This document shows, piece after piece, positions 49,391 through 58,962 of a DNA stretch of 64,000 nucleotides; positions within the stretch are counted from its first letter, which is position 1, and every line of letters begins with the position of its first letter. The position numbers were made by a program, and so were the translations under genes. The notes below the pieces were generated by a model, which was not told the DNA's origin, did no database searches, and saw only the letters and a program-made list of their open reading frames with translations. This DNA comes from Dolichospermum flos-aquae CCAP 1403/13F (GTDB lineage Bacteria > Cyanobacteriota > Cyanobacteriia > Cyanobacteriales > Nostocaceae), in assembly GCF_012516395.1 (NCBI RefSeq), contig NZ_CP051206.1, positions 620,001-684,000 of the forward strand. The letters run 5' to 3'.

Positions 49391-49597
49391 CATTTTGTTT
49401 TCACACTACTCCATAAAACTCACCCAAAGGCAAAAATTTTCCGAAATTCAAGTATCTTTCCCGCTTTAGTCATTGAAGCTGATAATCAACCGGGATTATT
49501 CTATAAAGTGATGTACGCTATGTGGCAAGAAAACCTACTGGTAGTCAATGCCAATTTACTCCTTTGGCGCGGACGCACTAGTAGTTTGTCAAGATAA
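49391..49597 (+). pseudogene. Short gene fragment fused to a repeat
   Basis: An open frame with no evident start that contains FPALVIEADNQPGLFYKVMY followed by AMWQENLLVVNANLLLWRGR. The part up to about 49578 looks protein-coding (ACT-domain-like wording, uncertain); the last codons and the stop come from the 62-bp repeat at 49579. I interpret it as a 3'-truncated remnant. Confidence 0.35.
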
Positions 49598-49640
49598 AAA
49601 TGATGGACTGTAGTGTGAGCGTCTCGCTCACGCGGGCAAG
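49579..49640. repeat. 62-bp dispersed repeat, copy 2 (inverted)
   Basis: Exact reverse complement of 25493-25554, starting AGTAGTTTGTCAAGATAAAA. A GGGCAAGATGCCCGCACTAC segment follows, which also recurs in the MITEs at 56560 and 57356. Confidence 0.85.
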
Positions 49641-49703
49641 ATGCCCGCACTACCAAAAACCTGTATTGAGTCGCACCCACTATTGAGGGGACGATATTTA
49701 ATT

Positions 49704-50600
49704 ATGGCAACAATAGAAATCTTAGGCGTTCCACATACTTATGAGCTAACGGCTCCCACATCATGCCCCCATACTTTAGTATTTATCCACAGTTGGCTAA
49801 ATAGTAGCGTATATTGGCAACCTGTGATTTCTCGTCTATCAATAGATTTACAGTGTTTATCTTACGATTTGCGAGGGTTTGGTGAATCACAGTCCCAGGT
49901 GACATCAGATATAGAACTGACTGCTACAGACTCTAGTATGGTTAGTTTGTCTTTGGATTCTATGTACTCTCCATCTGCTTATGCTCGGGATTTGGCTGTG
50001 CTTCTCCAACACCTGAATATTTCTAGTGCTTGGCTAATTGGTCATTCTTTGGGTGGCACTATTGCTCTATGGACAGCGACTCAATTACCTGATTGTGTTC
50101 AAGGTGTAATTTGTATTAATGCAGGCGGTGGGATTTATCTTAAAGAAGCGTTTGAGCAATTTCGTGCGGCTGGGCAAAAATTTTTACAAGTCCGTCCTCG
50201 TTGGCTTTCACAAATGCCTTTGATTGATTTGTTGTTTACTAAAGCTAGTGTATTACATCCTTTAGACCGATATTGGGCGCGTCAACGACTGATTGATTTT
50301 ATTGTTGCTGATCCAGAAGCTGCTTTAGGAACTCTTTTTGACTCGACTACGGAAGCAGAAATTAACTGTTTACCCCAATTAGTCTCAAAATTAAAGCAGC
50401 CAGTCTATTTTTTAGCTGGCGCTGACGATAAGGTGATGGAACCCAAATATATCCGCCATTTAGCAAGTTTTCATTGGCTTTTCCAATCCGTTGGCGATAA
50501 TGTGATTGAAATTCCTGATTGTGGACATCTAGCTATGTTAGAGCAACCAGAAGCCGTAGCTGAACATATTCGGTCAATTGTCACCAATGGTTGTCAGTAG
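49704..50600 (+). CDS. Alpha/beta hydrolase
   Basis: 298 residues from ATG 49704; the frame is open upstream but only through repeat sequence. Nucleophile elbow GHSLGG, acid in GADDKVMEP, and catalytic His in DCGHLAMLEQP complete the triad; oxyanion region FIHSWLNSS. Typical of soluble esterase/haloperoxidase-like hydrolases, substrate unknown. Confidence 0.88.
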   Translation: MATIEILGVPHTYELTAPTSCPHTLVFIHSWLNSSVYWQPVISRLSIDLQCLSYDLRGFGESQSQVTSDIELTATDSSMVSLSLDSMYSPSAYARDLAVLLQHLNISSAWLIGHSLGGTIALWTATQLPDCVQGVICINAGGGIYLKEAFEQFRAAGQKFLQVRPRWLSQMPLIDLLFTKASVLHPLDRYWARQRLIDFIVADPEAALGTLFDSTTEAEINCLPQLVSKLKQPVYFLAGADDKVMEPKYIRHLASFHWLFQSVGDNVIEIPDCGHLAMLEQPEAVAEHIRSIVTNGCQ

Positions 50601-50757
50601 GGGCGAAGCATTTGGAAGATAAATTATCGGTCATTGCCAAAAATAGTTCTCCAAATGCTTCGCCCGTACAGTTGTTAGTTGTCAGTTGTCATTGGTAACT
50701 GTCTTTCTTCCTTCTTCTTTCTTCTTTCTTCTTTCTTCTTTCTTCCTCCTGAATTCC

Positions 50758-50850
50758 TGATAGCGAAGCGTGGCGTTAGCCATACTCCTGATAGCGAAGC
50801 GTGGCGTTAGCCATACTCCTGATAGCGAAGCGTGGCGTTAGCCATACTCC
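50758..50850. repeat. Three perfect 31-bp tandem repeats
   Basis: Unit starts TGATAGCGAAGCGTGGCGTT and ends AGCCATACTCC, at 50758, 50789 and 50820 with no differences. It is preceded by a CTTCTTT tract. The 12-mer GATAGCGAAGCG inside it also occurs in the coding repeat of the TPR protein at 58963-60723. Confidence 0.95.
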
Positions 50851-50854
50851 TGAA

Positions 50855-51898
50855 TTAATTTTCGTATAACTGCATGACTTGGTTCAGTGAGAGCCGGGAA
50901 TGGACTCCTAATGTGAGTGGGGAAGTTCTGCCACGTGATAGGTGTTCAACGGCTGCACAGCCAATCATGGCGGCGTTGTCAGTGCAAAATTTTAAGGGGG
51001 GGAATAGAACCCGCAAGTTATGTTTACTGGCTGCTGCTTGTAAATGCTTTCTCAGCCCACTATTAGCTGCTACACCACCACCTACAGTAATGGTATCTAA
51101 TCCATAGTTCCGAGCGCAAGCGATCGCTCTTTTGGTCAGCGATCGCGCTATAGTATCCTGGAAACTAGCCACTACATCGGCAATTGGTACTTCTTTGCCC
51201 TCTTTCTGCAACTGCTGCACTAAACGTAATACCGCTGTCTTTAATCCGCTAAAACTACAATCGTAGGGATGATAACCCCCACCTGGTAAAGAAATTTTGC
51301 CCTCCGGTAATGCAAAGGCTTGGGGATTGCCAGTTTGTGCCAGTTTGTCAATTATTGGTCCACCGGGATAACCCAGTTTTAACAACCGCGCCACCTTGTC
51401 AAAAGCCTCACCCGCCGCATCATCACGGGTTTCTCCCAGGGTTTCGTATATACCATAATCTTTCACATAAATCAAGCTTGTATGACCGCCGGAAACAAGT
51501 AAGCTAAGAAAGGGAGGATTTAAACTTGGCTCGCTCAAGTAAGTCGCGTAAATATGACCTTCCAGGTGATGCACTCCCAAAAAAGGCAAATCATGGACAA
51601 TTGCCAGGGTTTTGGCAGCCGTTAATCCTACCAGCAACGCTCCTACTAGTCCAGGCGCACAGGTGGCAGCTATCCCATCAATCTGACTCCAATCTAGATG
51701 ACTAGACTCCATTGCTTGCTCTATTTCATAATTCAGGGTTTCTAAATGCTGACGTGAGGACACCTCTGGTACTACCCCACCATATTGTTGATGAATAGAA
51801 ATTTGTGAAGCAACAATACTGCTACACACTTCACGATTCTTAATAATTGCAACAGCAGTTTCATCACAACTGGTTTCAATGGCTAGAACGGTTGTCAT
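50855..51898 (-). CDS. tsaD: tRNA threonylcarbamoyladenosine transferase TsaD
   Basis: 347 residues from ATG 51898; a longer frame begins in the spacer and is not conserved-looking. Kae1/TsaD signatures: [15 protein letters not shown], metal-binding [23 protein letters not shown] and [12 protein letters not shown]. It transfers threonylcarbamoyl to A37 of ANN-decoding tRNAs with TsaB/E. The 3' end runs into the tandem repeats. It diverges from psaF. Confidence 0.96.
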   Translation of the reverse strand: MTTVLAIETSCDETAVAIIKNREVCSSIVASQISIHQQYGGVVPEVSSRQHLETLNYEIEQAMESSHLDWSQIDGIAATCAPGLVGALLVGLTAAKTLAIVHDLPFLGVHHLEGHIYATYLSEPSLNPPFLSLLVSGGHTSLIYVKDYGIYETLGETRDDAAGEAFDKVARLLKLGYPGGPIIDKLAQTGNPQAFALPEGKISLPGGGYHPYDCSFSGLKTAVLRLVQQLQKEGKEVPIADVVASFQDTIARSLTKRAIACARNYGLDTITVGGGVAANSGLRKHLQAAASKHNLRVLFPPLKFCTDNAAMIGCAAVEHLSRGRTSPLTLGVHSRLSLNQVMQLYEN

Positions 51899-52177
51899 AG
51901 TAAAATAATAGGGAACGGGGAACAGGCAAAAGGCAAAAGGCAAGAGGCAAAAGAATAATACAGCAATTCTCTCATATCTCCCCCTGCCCGCTGCTCCCTA
52001 CTTCCTACCCTGCTTCCCTATCTTTTGATTGAGAAGCTTTAACTTTTGTTGACTTAAACTTTACTCAGTTCCCAGCCAAGAGTATGATAACTTCCTAGTT
52101 ATCTAAAATAAAGACTGTACAAGCCGCTTCGTTTTGTACAAGAAACTTCTCGTTTTGTAATAAAAGGAAACAACTCC

Positions 52178-52672
52178 ATGAGACGATTGTTTGCTTTGCT
52201 TTTGGTGATGACTCTTTGGTTCAATTTTGCTCCTGAAGCTAATGCACTAGGCGCAAACCTTGTTCCTTGTAAAGACTCTCCCGCCTTTCAAGAGCTAGCA
52301 CTAAATGCCCGCAACACCACCACTGACCCCGAATCTGGCAAAAAGCGGTTTGAACGTTATTCTCAGGCGCTCTGTGGCCCTGAAGGTTATCCTCACTTGA
52401 TTGTAGATGGCAGTCTTGATCATGCTGGTGATTTTTTAATCCCTAGTATTCTCTTCCTCTACATTGCTGGTTGGATTGGTTGGGTAGGCCGTGCTTATCT
52501 CCAAGCAATCAAAACAGGATCAGATGCGGAGCAAAAAGAAATCCAAATTGATTTGGGTATTGCTCTACCTATCATCACCTCCGGTTTTGCTTGGCCCGCA
52601 GCAGCAATCAAGGAATTGCTCTCCGGCGAATTAACCGCGAAGGATTCAGAAATTACCGTTTCGCCACGTTAA
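52178..52672 (+). CDS. psaF: Photosystem I subunit III (PsaF)
   Basis: 164 residues. A cleavable signal peptide ([20 protein letters not shown]) leads to the lumenal part with two cysteines ([22 protein letters not shown]) and one main membrane helix ([20 protein letters not shown]). PsaF docks plastocyanin/cytochrome c6 in algae and contacts antenna in cyanobacteria. It is followed by psaJ after 39 bp, the conserved psaFJ operon. Confidence 0.97.
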   Translation: MRRLFALLLVMTLWFNFAPEANALGANLVPCKDSPAFQELALNARNTTTDPESGKKRFERYSQALCGPEGYPHLIVDGSLDHAGDFLIPSILFLYIAGWIGWVGRAYLQAIKTGSDAEQKEIQIDLGIALPIITSGFAWPAAAIKELLSGELTAKDSEITVSPR

Positions 52673-52711
52673 TTCATTTGTTTTCAATCACTCATTCTAG
52701 AGACTAAATTC

Positions 52712-52858
52712 ATGGCTGAAAAAGGTAACGAAACCAACTACTTGATTACATTCATTTCCACTGCTCCCGTTGCAGCAACTATCTGGTTGACAATCACAGC
52801 CGGGATTTTGATTGAATTTAATCGCTTCTTCCCTGACCTCCTTTTCCACCCCCTATAG
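52712..52858 (+). CDS. psaJ: Photosystem I subunit IX (PsaJ)
   Basis: 48 residues, one membrane helix, with the conserved [20 protein letters not shown] and end FPDLLFHPL. It binds chlorophylls next to PsaF. The gene is short but unmistakable, just downstream of psaF. Confidence 0.96.
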   Translation: MAEKGNETNYLITFISTAPVAATIWLTITAGILIEFNRFFPDLLFHPL

Positions 52859-52974
52859 GTTGAAAATCCGGTTTACAAAAGTTAAGTAAATTAGCTTTTG
52901 CTTGTAGATTGTCTCATTGAGTTATCAAACCTAGTTAGGTGAAAATATCACTCAAATTAGCAATCTTCACTAAT

Positions 52975-53022
52975 GTATGAAACTCGTCATGTTGTCCACT
53001 GTTTGCGGGTTTCATACTTTTC
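52975..53022 (+). terminator. Hairpin and T-run after psaFJ
   Basis: GTATGAAACTCG (52975-52986) pairs with CGGGTTTCATAC (53006-53017), with one G-T pair, followed by TTTTCT. A second hairpin AAATGAGAAAG (53024-53034) with CTTTCTCATTT (53066-53076) lies next, 77 bp before psaL. The first fits an intrinsic terminator of psaFJ. Confidence 0.6.
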
Positions 53023-53152
53023 TAAATGAGAAAGTGGCAAAATTAATTCTTATGAAAAATGCTATCTTTCTCATTTAAAAGCGAGCAAACAACATAACTC
53101 AAGCAGTAAGCTCATCAAAAACCCACCTAGTGATCCAAGGAATCGAAAAGTT

Positions 53153-53614
53153 ATGGCAATAGCAGCACGTGATCCACAAAAAGGCGATCTAGAAACCCCC
53201 ATCAATTCCGCTCCTTTGGTGAAGTGGTTTATTAGCAATTTACCAGCTTATCGCCCCGGTCTAAATCCTTTTAGACGCGGTTTGGAAGTCGGTATGGCTC
53301 ATGGTTATTTACTATTTGGACCTTTCCATAGATTAGGTCCTTTACGCAATGCCCCCAATGCTACCTTAGCTGGTTTGTTGGGTAGTATTGGATTGGTTGT
53401 AATTTTGACAGCTTGCCTATCCCTATATGCTAACAGCAACCCTGGTAAAGCTCTTGCTAGTATTGCTGTACCCAATCCTCCTGTTGATGCTTTTAACTCT
53501 AAGGAAAGCTGGAATAATTTCACCAGTGCTTTCTTGATTGGTGGTATCGGTGGCGCAGTAGTCGCTTTCTTCTTAACCAGTAATTCTGGATTAATCCAAG
53601 GTTTATTGGGTTAA
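53153..53614 (+). CDS. psaL: Photosystem I subunit XI (PsaL)
   Basis: 153 residues: DPQKGDLETPINSAPLVKWF, LPAYRPGLNPFRRGLEVGMAHGYLL (in parts), and two clear hydrophobic helices (LLGSIGLVVILTACLSLY; SAFLIGGIGGAVVAFFL). PsaL forms the trimer or tetramer core of PSI. No psaI gene is seen in the 294-bp gap before it or directly after it. Confidence 0.97.
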   Translation: MAIAARDPQKGDLETPINSAPLVKWFISNLPAYRPGLNPFRRGLEVGMAHGYLLFGPFHRLGPLRNAPNATLAGLLGSIGLVVILTACLSLYANSNPGKALASIAVPNPPVDAFNSKESWNNFTSAFLIGGIGGAVVAFFLTSNSGLIQGLLG

Positions 53615-54093
53615 TTTAATTCTTGATAATGGGTAATAGTTGCTAATTTGGGCTATTACCTATTGTCGAGAGAAGTAAGTAGGTTGGCGTTGAAAATTGT
53701 CGTTATGGCAAGGCAAAAGGCAAGAGGCAAAAGGCAAGAGGCAAGAGTGAAGAGGGTTTGGGCGATTTTACGTTTCTTTACACAGTTTGGTTTTATTGTG
53801 TTCACCTACTTATATAGGGCTACTATTTGATTTTTGAACAAGCTGTAAACCGTAAACCCCATCGAATCAACGATTGAGTCTCAGTATAATGAACAACAAT
53901 CAAACCGGATTCCTATATTAGAAAATAGATAATTATAATTTTACAAAAAACTAATTATAAAATACTAAATTATTCAGAGAAATAGGGACAACTTTTGCAG
54001 CATCAACAGAAAAATAAATTGTTTATTGTTATCTCATGTGTAGGGGTTTAGCAGTGCTAAACCCTTACCTATAAAATCAGCTTAACTCAATTA
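53615..54093. other. Spacer between psaL and xfp
   Basis: About 480 bp between convergent genes. Contains a GCAAAAGGCAAGAG tandem stretch at 53706-53747 and AT-rich DNA. The short frame through it looks non-coding. Confidence 0.6.
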
Positions 54094-56475
54094 TTAATAT
54101 GGCCAAGTCCAATCGCGGATTTCTGGCATATCTTCACCGTGTTTCTGAATATATTGCTTATGTTCAATCAACTTATCTTGCAATTTTTGTTTTACATAAG
54201 CTGCTTGAGAACCTAATTTTGGTACACGGTCAATCACATCCATAACTAAATGGAATCTATCTAAATCATTCATTACCACCATATCAAAAGGTGTGGTTGT
54301 TGTTCCTTCTTCTTTGTAACCACGCACATGAATATTCTGATGATTTGTATGCCGATAGGTGAGACGATGAATTAACCAAGGATAACCATGAAATGCAAAG
54401 ATGATTGGTTTATCAGTTGTGAAAATAGTATCAAAATCCTTACTATTTAAACCGTGAGGATGTTCACTTTTTGGCTGTAGAGTCATCAAATCCACAACAT
54501 TAACAACTCGCACTTTTAAATCTGGGAAATTTTGCCGTAAAATATCCACAGCCGCTAAAGTTTCCAAAGTTGGAACATCTCCAGCACAAGCCATAACTAC
54601 ATCGGTTTCACTGTCTTGATCATTACTAGCCCATTCCCAAATTCCTAAACCTTTGGTACAATGTTTAATTGCAGAATCCATGTCTAAATATTGTAATGCA
54701 GGTTGTTTACCAGCCACAATCACATTGACATAATTACGACTTCTTAAACAATGGTCAGTTACTGATAGCAAAGTATTAGCATCAGGTGGTAGATAAACAC
54801 GAATGATTTCGGATTTTTTGTTAATTACATGATCAATAAAACCAGGATCTTGGTGAGAAAACCCGTTATGATCTTGTCGCCAAACATGAGAAGTGAGAAG
54901 ATAATTTAAAGAGGCAATTGGTCTTCTCCAAGTAATATGCCGAGTTGTTTTCAACCATTTGGCGTGTTGGTTGAACATGGAATCAATGATGTGAATAAAG
55001 GCTTCATAACAGGAGAAGAAACCATGACGACCTGTTAACAAATATCCTTCTAACCAGCCTTGACAATTGGTTTCGCTGAGGATTTCCATAACTCGACCGT
55101 CCGGTGATAAATGGTCATCTTCCGGGAGAGTTTCCGCATCCCAAGCGCGGTTTGTCACTTCAAATAAAGGATCTAAACGATTTGAGGCGGTTTCGTCGGG
55201 ACCAAAAACGCGGAAGTTACGGCTTTCTTCGTTGAGTTTCATAATGTCACGGAGAAACTTGCCAGTAACTTTGGTAGCTTCAGCGTTAACTGTCCCTGGT
55301 TTAAATACTTCTACAGCATAGTTGCTAAAATCAGGCATTTTCAAGTCACGCAGCAAAATTCCGCCGTTAGCGTGGGGGTTGTCTCCCATGCGACGCTGAC
55401 CTTTGGGGGCTAGTTCTGCCAGTTCGGGAATCAGTTGACCGTTGGTGTCGAAAAGTTCTTCAGGTTTGTAACTTTTTAGCCAATCTTCCAGCAATTGCAG
55501 ATGTTCCGGTTTACCAGCTATATCACTAAAAGGGACTTGGTGCGATCGCCAATAACCCTCTGTTTTCTTCCCGTCCACTTCCTTGGGTCCAGTCCAACCT
55601 TTAGGAGTGCGTAAAACAATCATTGGCCATTGCGGTCGTGCTTGGAAACCATGTACCCGCGCTTCTCTTTGGATACTTTGAATTTCAGGAATGATTGTAT
55701 CTAATACTGCCGCCATTTTTTGGTGAACTTCCGCCGGTTCAGAACCTTCCACAAAGTAAGGTTTATAGCCATAGCCGATAAATAGGCTTTCCAATTCCCC
55801 ATGGGGTATCCGTGCTAATACTGTGGGATTGGCAATTTTGTATCCATTCAAATGCAGAATTGGTAAAACTGCACCATCAGTAACAGGGTTGATAAATTTG
55901 TTAGAATGCCAGCTAGTTGCTAGGGGTCCAGTTTCCGCTTCTCCGTCACCCACAACCGCCGCAACTATCAAATCAGGGTTATCAAATACTGCACCGTAAG
56001 CATGAACTAAAGCATAGCCTAATTCTCCCCCCTCATGGATAGAACCAGGGGTTTCTGGGGCGACGTGACTGGGAATACCACCAGGGAAGGAGAATTGCTT
56101 AAATAGTTTTTGCATTCCCTCTTCATCTTGGGAGATGTTGGGGTAATATTCGCTATATGTTCCTTCTAAGTAGGTATTGGCAACAATTCCGGGTCCACCA
56201 TGTCCAGGACCAGCTATGTAAATTGCATTGAGGTCGTATTTTTTAATAACTCGGTTGAAGTGGGCGTAAATCAAGTTTAGCCCTGGGGTAGTTCCCCAAT
56301 GTCCTAATAGTCGAGGTTTGACGTGTTCTTGTTGGAGTGGTTCTCTCAAAAGAGGATTGTCGAGGAGGTATATTTGTCCAACAGAGAGATAATTGGCTGC
56401 ACGCCAATAGGCGTTAATTTTTTGTAATTCTGTGTTTGTTAAAGGTTTTGTCTGTGAAATGCTGGCAATAGTCAT
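54094..56475 (-). CDS. xfp: Phosphoketolase (xylulose/fructose 5/6-phosphate)
   Basis: 793 residues, full length. Thiamine-diphosphate enzyme that splits xylulose-5-P or fructose-6-P to acetyl phosphate. Seen: [28 protein letters not shown], the ThDP motif [36 protein letters not shown], and the C-terminal [12 protein letters not shown]. In cyanobacteria it feeds acetyl-CoA from the Calvin cycle and works in dark or high-CO2 metabolism. Confidence 0.97.
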   Translation of the reverse strand: MTIASISQTKPLTNTELQKINAYWRAANYLSVGQIYLLDNPLLREPLQQEHVKPRLLGHWGTTPGLNLIYAHFNRVIKKYDLNAIYIAGPGHGGPGIVANTYLEGTYSEYYPNISQDEEGMQKLFKQFSFPGGIPSHVAPETPGSIHEGGELGYALVHAYGAVFDNPDLIVAAVVGDGEAETGPLATSWHSNKFINPVTDGAVLPILHLNGYKIANPTVLARIPHGELESLFIGYGYKPYFVEGSEPAEVHQKMAAVLDTIIPEIQSIQREARVHGFQARPQWPMIVLRTPKGWTGPKEVDGKKTEGYWRSHQVPFSDIAGKPEHLQLLEDWLKSYKPEELFDTNGQLIPELAELAPKGQRRMGDNPHANGGILLRDLKMPDFSNYAVEVFKPGTVNAEATKVTGKFLRDIMKLNEESRNFRVFGPDETASNRLDPLFEVTNRAWDAETLPEDDHLSPDGRVMEILSETNCQGWLEGYLLTGRHGFFSCYEAFIHIIDSMFNQHAKWLKTTRHITWRRPIASLNYLLTSHVWRQDHNGFSHQDPGFIDHVINKKSEIIRVYLPPDANTLLSVTDHCLRSRNYVNVIVAGKQPALQYLDMDSAIKHCTKGLGIWEWASNDQDSETDVVMACAGDVPTLETLAAVDILRQNFPDLKVRVVNVVDLMTLQPKSEHPHGLNSKDFDTIFTTDKPIIFAFHGYPWLIHRLTYRHTNHQNIHVRGYKEEGTTTTPFDMVVMNDLDRFHLVMDVIDRVPKLGSQAAYVKQKLQDKLIEHKQYIQKHGEDMPEIRDWTWPY

Positions 56476-56559
56476 TTAAAACTCCAGTCCAAAGTATTCG
56501 CACCAATCAGTTTTATTGTAACTGTGATGATTTGTTTGGGGAAAAAGTTAATTACTTTC

Positions 56560-56666
56560 TACAGCAGATTTTGCTCTAATGAGGTACAAACTTGAATTAT
56601 GAAACTCTTGTAGTGCGGGCATCTTGCCCGCTGGATAAGTACCTCATCACATCAGAAAGTGCTGTA
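56560..56666 (+). mobile_element. 107-bp MITE, copy A
   Basis: Bounded by TACAGCA and TGCTGTA (TA target plus ends), with inner perfect arms ATGAGGTAC (56579) and GTACCTCAT (56639-56647). It carries GTAGTGCGGGCATCTTGCCC. Same length as copy B, which lies in the opposite orientation. No ORF. Confidence 0.8.
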
Positions 56667-57216
56667 TTTAACTATTTTTTTGTCTCTTGATATTTAATTT
56701 TAGGATAATATTACAAACAACAACACCCAGACATCTACTAGCTTGTTGATTCCCTCTTTTTGTTAACTCTAGCCAGGGATGTACTACCTTTCATCAACTT
56801 GATCAACAAGGGATGGAAACCAGTTACAGCGCCCCCTGATTTTCATTCATTTGAGGGAATATCAGCTTTCGCGTTGGGTGTTGTTGTTTGTTGACGAGAC
56901 AGATGTAAATTAAACAGCGCTTTTACCTCTTATTTAACTTGCGTTTTTTCTCTTCTTTCTCTCTAGCTGTTGTATCTGCCAGGGAAGCTCTAATGGCTTC
57001 AACTATTAGAATAACAACTTTAAATTAGATTGGATATTTTTGCAATTAAACTTTACAAACAAAAAACATCAGTGAGCTTTAACAGTTTTGCGTAATTCCC
57101 CACCCTCAATGTACTCATAGGGTGGGGATGTAAGCAAGTCAAAAACGAAACGTTCTTAAAATGTTTTTTACTGCAAGTAAAAGAATTTTGAGGACAGTTG
57201 AGTTTTTGACAAAATA
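56667..57216. other. Spacer with hairpin and a single CRISPR-repeat-like sequence
   Basis: No gene seen. CCCCACCCT (57098-57106) pairs with AGGGTGGGG around a 12-nt loop, ending at 57127. Near 56788-56821, TTTCATCAACTTGATCAAC followed by AAGGGATGGAAAC looks like one CRISPR repeat, but there is only one copy. Confidence 0.5.
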
Positions 57217-57534
57217 TTAGCATTGGTTCGCAAGTAAATTATCTATTATCTGACGCAACCATTCACCATAACTTTGACTTGGGTCTTTTATTGCCGATAT
57301 CCTTTCAGCAACTTCTTTATCTATCGTTAGCCCAATCCGAATTTTACTCTTTCTATACAGCACTTCCCGGTGTTATGAGGTACATATCTAGCGAGCAAGA
57401 TGCCCGCACTACAAGAGTTTCATGATTCAACTTTGTACCTCATAAGAGCGGAAACCGCTGTATCTAGCATTATACTTGTTAACTTTGTCTTTGTTTCTCT
57501 GTTGCCATTCAGTTTGTGTTCTTGGTTTTTTCAT
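57217..57534 (-). pseudogene. Small ribbon-helix-helix-like gene interrupted by a MITE
   Basis: On the minus strand ATG 57534 opens MKKPRTQTEWQQRNKDKVNK and YNAR, then the 107-bp MITE copy B intervenes. Removing the element and one TA copy restores an uninterrupted 70-codon frame that continues YRKSKIRIGLTIDKEVAERI and ends IIDNLLANQC. The second half has the RHH pattern: a beta strand (KIRIGLTI), helix A (DKEVAERISAI), helix B (SYGEWLRQIIDNLL). Basic N-terminus. Divergent from tnpB, 72 bp apart. Confidence 0.8.
57356..57462 (-). mobile_element. 107-bp MITE, copy B, inside a gene
   Basis: Same length as copy A, reversed. Ends TACAGCAC (57356) and CGCTGTA (57456-57462), inner arms ATGAGGTAC (57375-57383) and GTACCTCAT (57435-57443). 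Flanked by a TA duplication. TA targets and short terminal repeats suggest mobilisation by an IS630/Tc1-type transposase elsewhere. Confidence 0.85.
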
Positions 57535-57537
57535 GAG

Positions 57538-57567
57538 TTGACATATCTATGTAGATAGATATATAAT
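57538..57567 (+). promoter_or_regulatory. Sigma-70 promoter of tnpB with palindrome in the spacer
   Basis: TTGACA (57538-57543), 18-nt spacer, TATAAT (57562-57567), 39 bases before the tnpB ATG. The spacer contains TATCTA-TG-TAGATA (57544-57557), a likely operator, and GTTGAC/GTCAAC (57537-57542, 57578-57583) flank the promoter. Confidence 0.7.
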
Positions 57568-57606
57568 AGTATTTAGAGTCAACAAAAACAAGAGGTAAAA
57601 ACATCA

Positions 57607-58947
57607 ATGGCGTTACGTAGAGAAACTTTCCGACTATATCCAAATAAACAAGTCAGTGAAAAGTTGTCCTACCATCGTCAACTTCATAAAGATTTGTATA
57701 ATGCTGCTGTATCTAACCGCATTACTTCATATAAAAAGTTTGGTAAATCTGTTTCTTACTTTGAGCAACAGAACTGTTTACCGGATTTCAAAGAAGTCTG
57801 GATAGAATATAAAGTAATTAATTCCCAAGCACTACAAGCCACATTAAAACGGGTTGATTTTGCTTTCCAAAGGTTTTTCAAGGGACTAGCAAAGTATCCT
57901 AGATTCAAGTCAATTCGCCATTATTCCGGTTGGACTTACCCATCTTTTACGGGTTGGAAAGTACATAGCACAGGAGATAACGGCTATTTAGAATTATCAA
58001 AGATTGGTCAAATCCAAATGCGGGGTAAAGCTAGACTTTGGGGGCATCCTAAAGCTTTAGATATCGTTAACCGCAATGGTAAATGGTATGCTTCCATCGT
58101 CTTAGAAATTGATGATACTTTGTTAAAGAATAGCCGCAAAACTGATAATGGTGTTATGGCAATTGATTTAGGTTGTAATGATGCAATTGCTTGGACAAAT
58201 GGTGAAGACAATGGTTTAGTGGCTGCACCTCGGTTTTTCCGAAAAGCAGAACAAAAAAATCAAGAGTTGGGTAAATCAAAACGTCGAAAACGTTCTCCCA
58301 ATTTCAAAAAGAAAGTTAAGGCTTCTAGAAGGTGGAAGAAAGTTCAGAAGTTAGTTAGTAAACTTTCGAGAAAAGTTGCTAACCAAAGACAGAACTTTGT
58401 TCACCAAGAAACTACACGAATAATCAGCGGTAATAGCACGGTAGTTACTGAAAAATTAGAAGTCAAAAAAATGAGTGCCAAAGCTAAGAAAGGTAAACGT
58501 AAAAAACAAAAGGCAGGACTAAATAAATCAATTCTTGATGTGGGAATGGGGATGATAAGGGACGCTCTAAAAGCGAAATTATCAGACATTGGTGGCTTGT
58601 TTGTAGAAGTGCCTACAAGGAAGGTAAAACCATCTCAAACTTGTCCAAAATGTGGGCATCAAGAAAAGAAGAGTTTAGCCGCAAGAACTCATGTTTGCCA
58701 TAACTGCGGATATACCCAACAGCGCGATATCGCCGCCGCAGAAGTAATGCTACTTTGGTACTCAAATAATCTACAGGGGTTAGGAACTAGCCTCTTAGAC
58801 GTGGATGATTCTAGCTCTACTTCAAACACCAGCAAACCCAAGAATGCTGGAAGTATGAAGCAACTCGGTCAAAAGAAACGTCAAAAATCTCAGGCTCCGC
58901 TAGGGGATGTAGAAACCCCTGGCTCAAACGAAGTTAGCCAGGGGTAG
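57607..58947 (+). CDS. tnpB: TnpB-family RNA-guided nuclease (transposon accessory)
   Basis: 446 residues. N-terminal helix-turn-helix/WED-like part, then split RuvC: first Asp in GVMAIDLGCND (about 181), Glu in VVTEKLEVKKM (about 284), last Asp in QQRDIAAAEV (about 378). Zinc finger CPKCGHQ...CHNCGY present. So the nuclease looks intact. No tnpA is linked, so this is a tnpB-only element. A 3' hairpin that would end the omega-RNA overlaps the end of the gene. GAGG lies about 12 bases before ATG. Confidence 0.93.
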   Translation: MALRRETFRLYPNKQVSEKLSYHRQLHKDLYNAAVSNRITSYKKFGKSVSYFEQQNCLPDFKEVWIEYKVINSQALQATLKRVDFAFQRFFKGLAKYPRFKSIRHYSGWTYPSFTGWKVHSTGDNGYLELSKIGQIQMRGKARLWGHPKALDIVNRNGKWYASIVLEIDDTLLKNSRKTDNGVMAIDLGCNDAIAWTNGEDNGLVAAPRFFRKAEQKNQELGKSKRRKRSPNFKKKVKASRRWKKVQKLVSKLSRKVANQRQNFVHQETTRIISGNSTVVTEKLEVKKMSAKAKKGKRKKQKAGLNKSILDVGMGMIRDALKAKLSDIGGLFVEVPTRKVKPSQTCPKCGHQEKKSLAARTHVCHNCGYTQQRDIAAAEVMLLWYSNNLQGLGTSLLDVDDSSSTSNTSKPKNAGSMKQLGQKKRQKSQAPLGDVETPGSNEVSQG

Positions 58948-58950
58948 TTC
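58885..58950 (+). ncRNA. 3' end of tnpB-associated omega-RNA / right end
   Basis: CCCCTGGCT (58916-58924) pairs with AGCCAGGGG (58936-58944), and TAGTTCAT follows; a smaller stem GGGG-ATGTAGAAA-CCCC precedes it. This is the usual right-end form of cyanobacterial tnpB elements. The guide would begin after about 58950. The 5' limit of the RNA inside tnpB is not visible. Confidence 0.6.
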
Positions 58951-58962
58951 ATAAGCCTATAC

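Noticed and set aside
53648..53830. Frame after psaL that could have been psaI
   Set aside because: Its sequence is repeat-derived and does not resemble PsaI.
57098..57127. Hairpin CCCCACCCT/AGGGTGGGG as left end of the tnpB element
   Set aside because: The interrupted RHH-like gene lies between it and tnpB, so it is too far away to be assigned; left as an unassigned hairpin.
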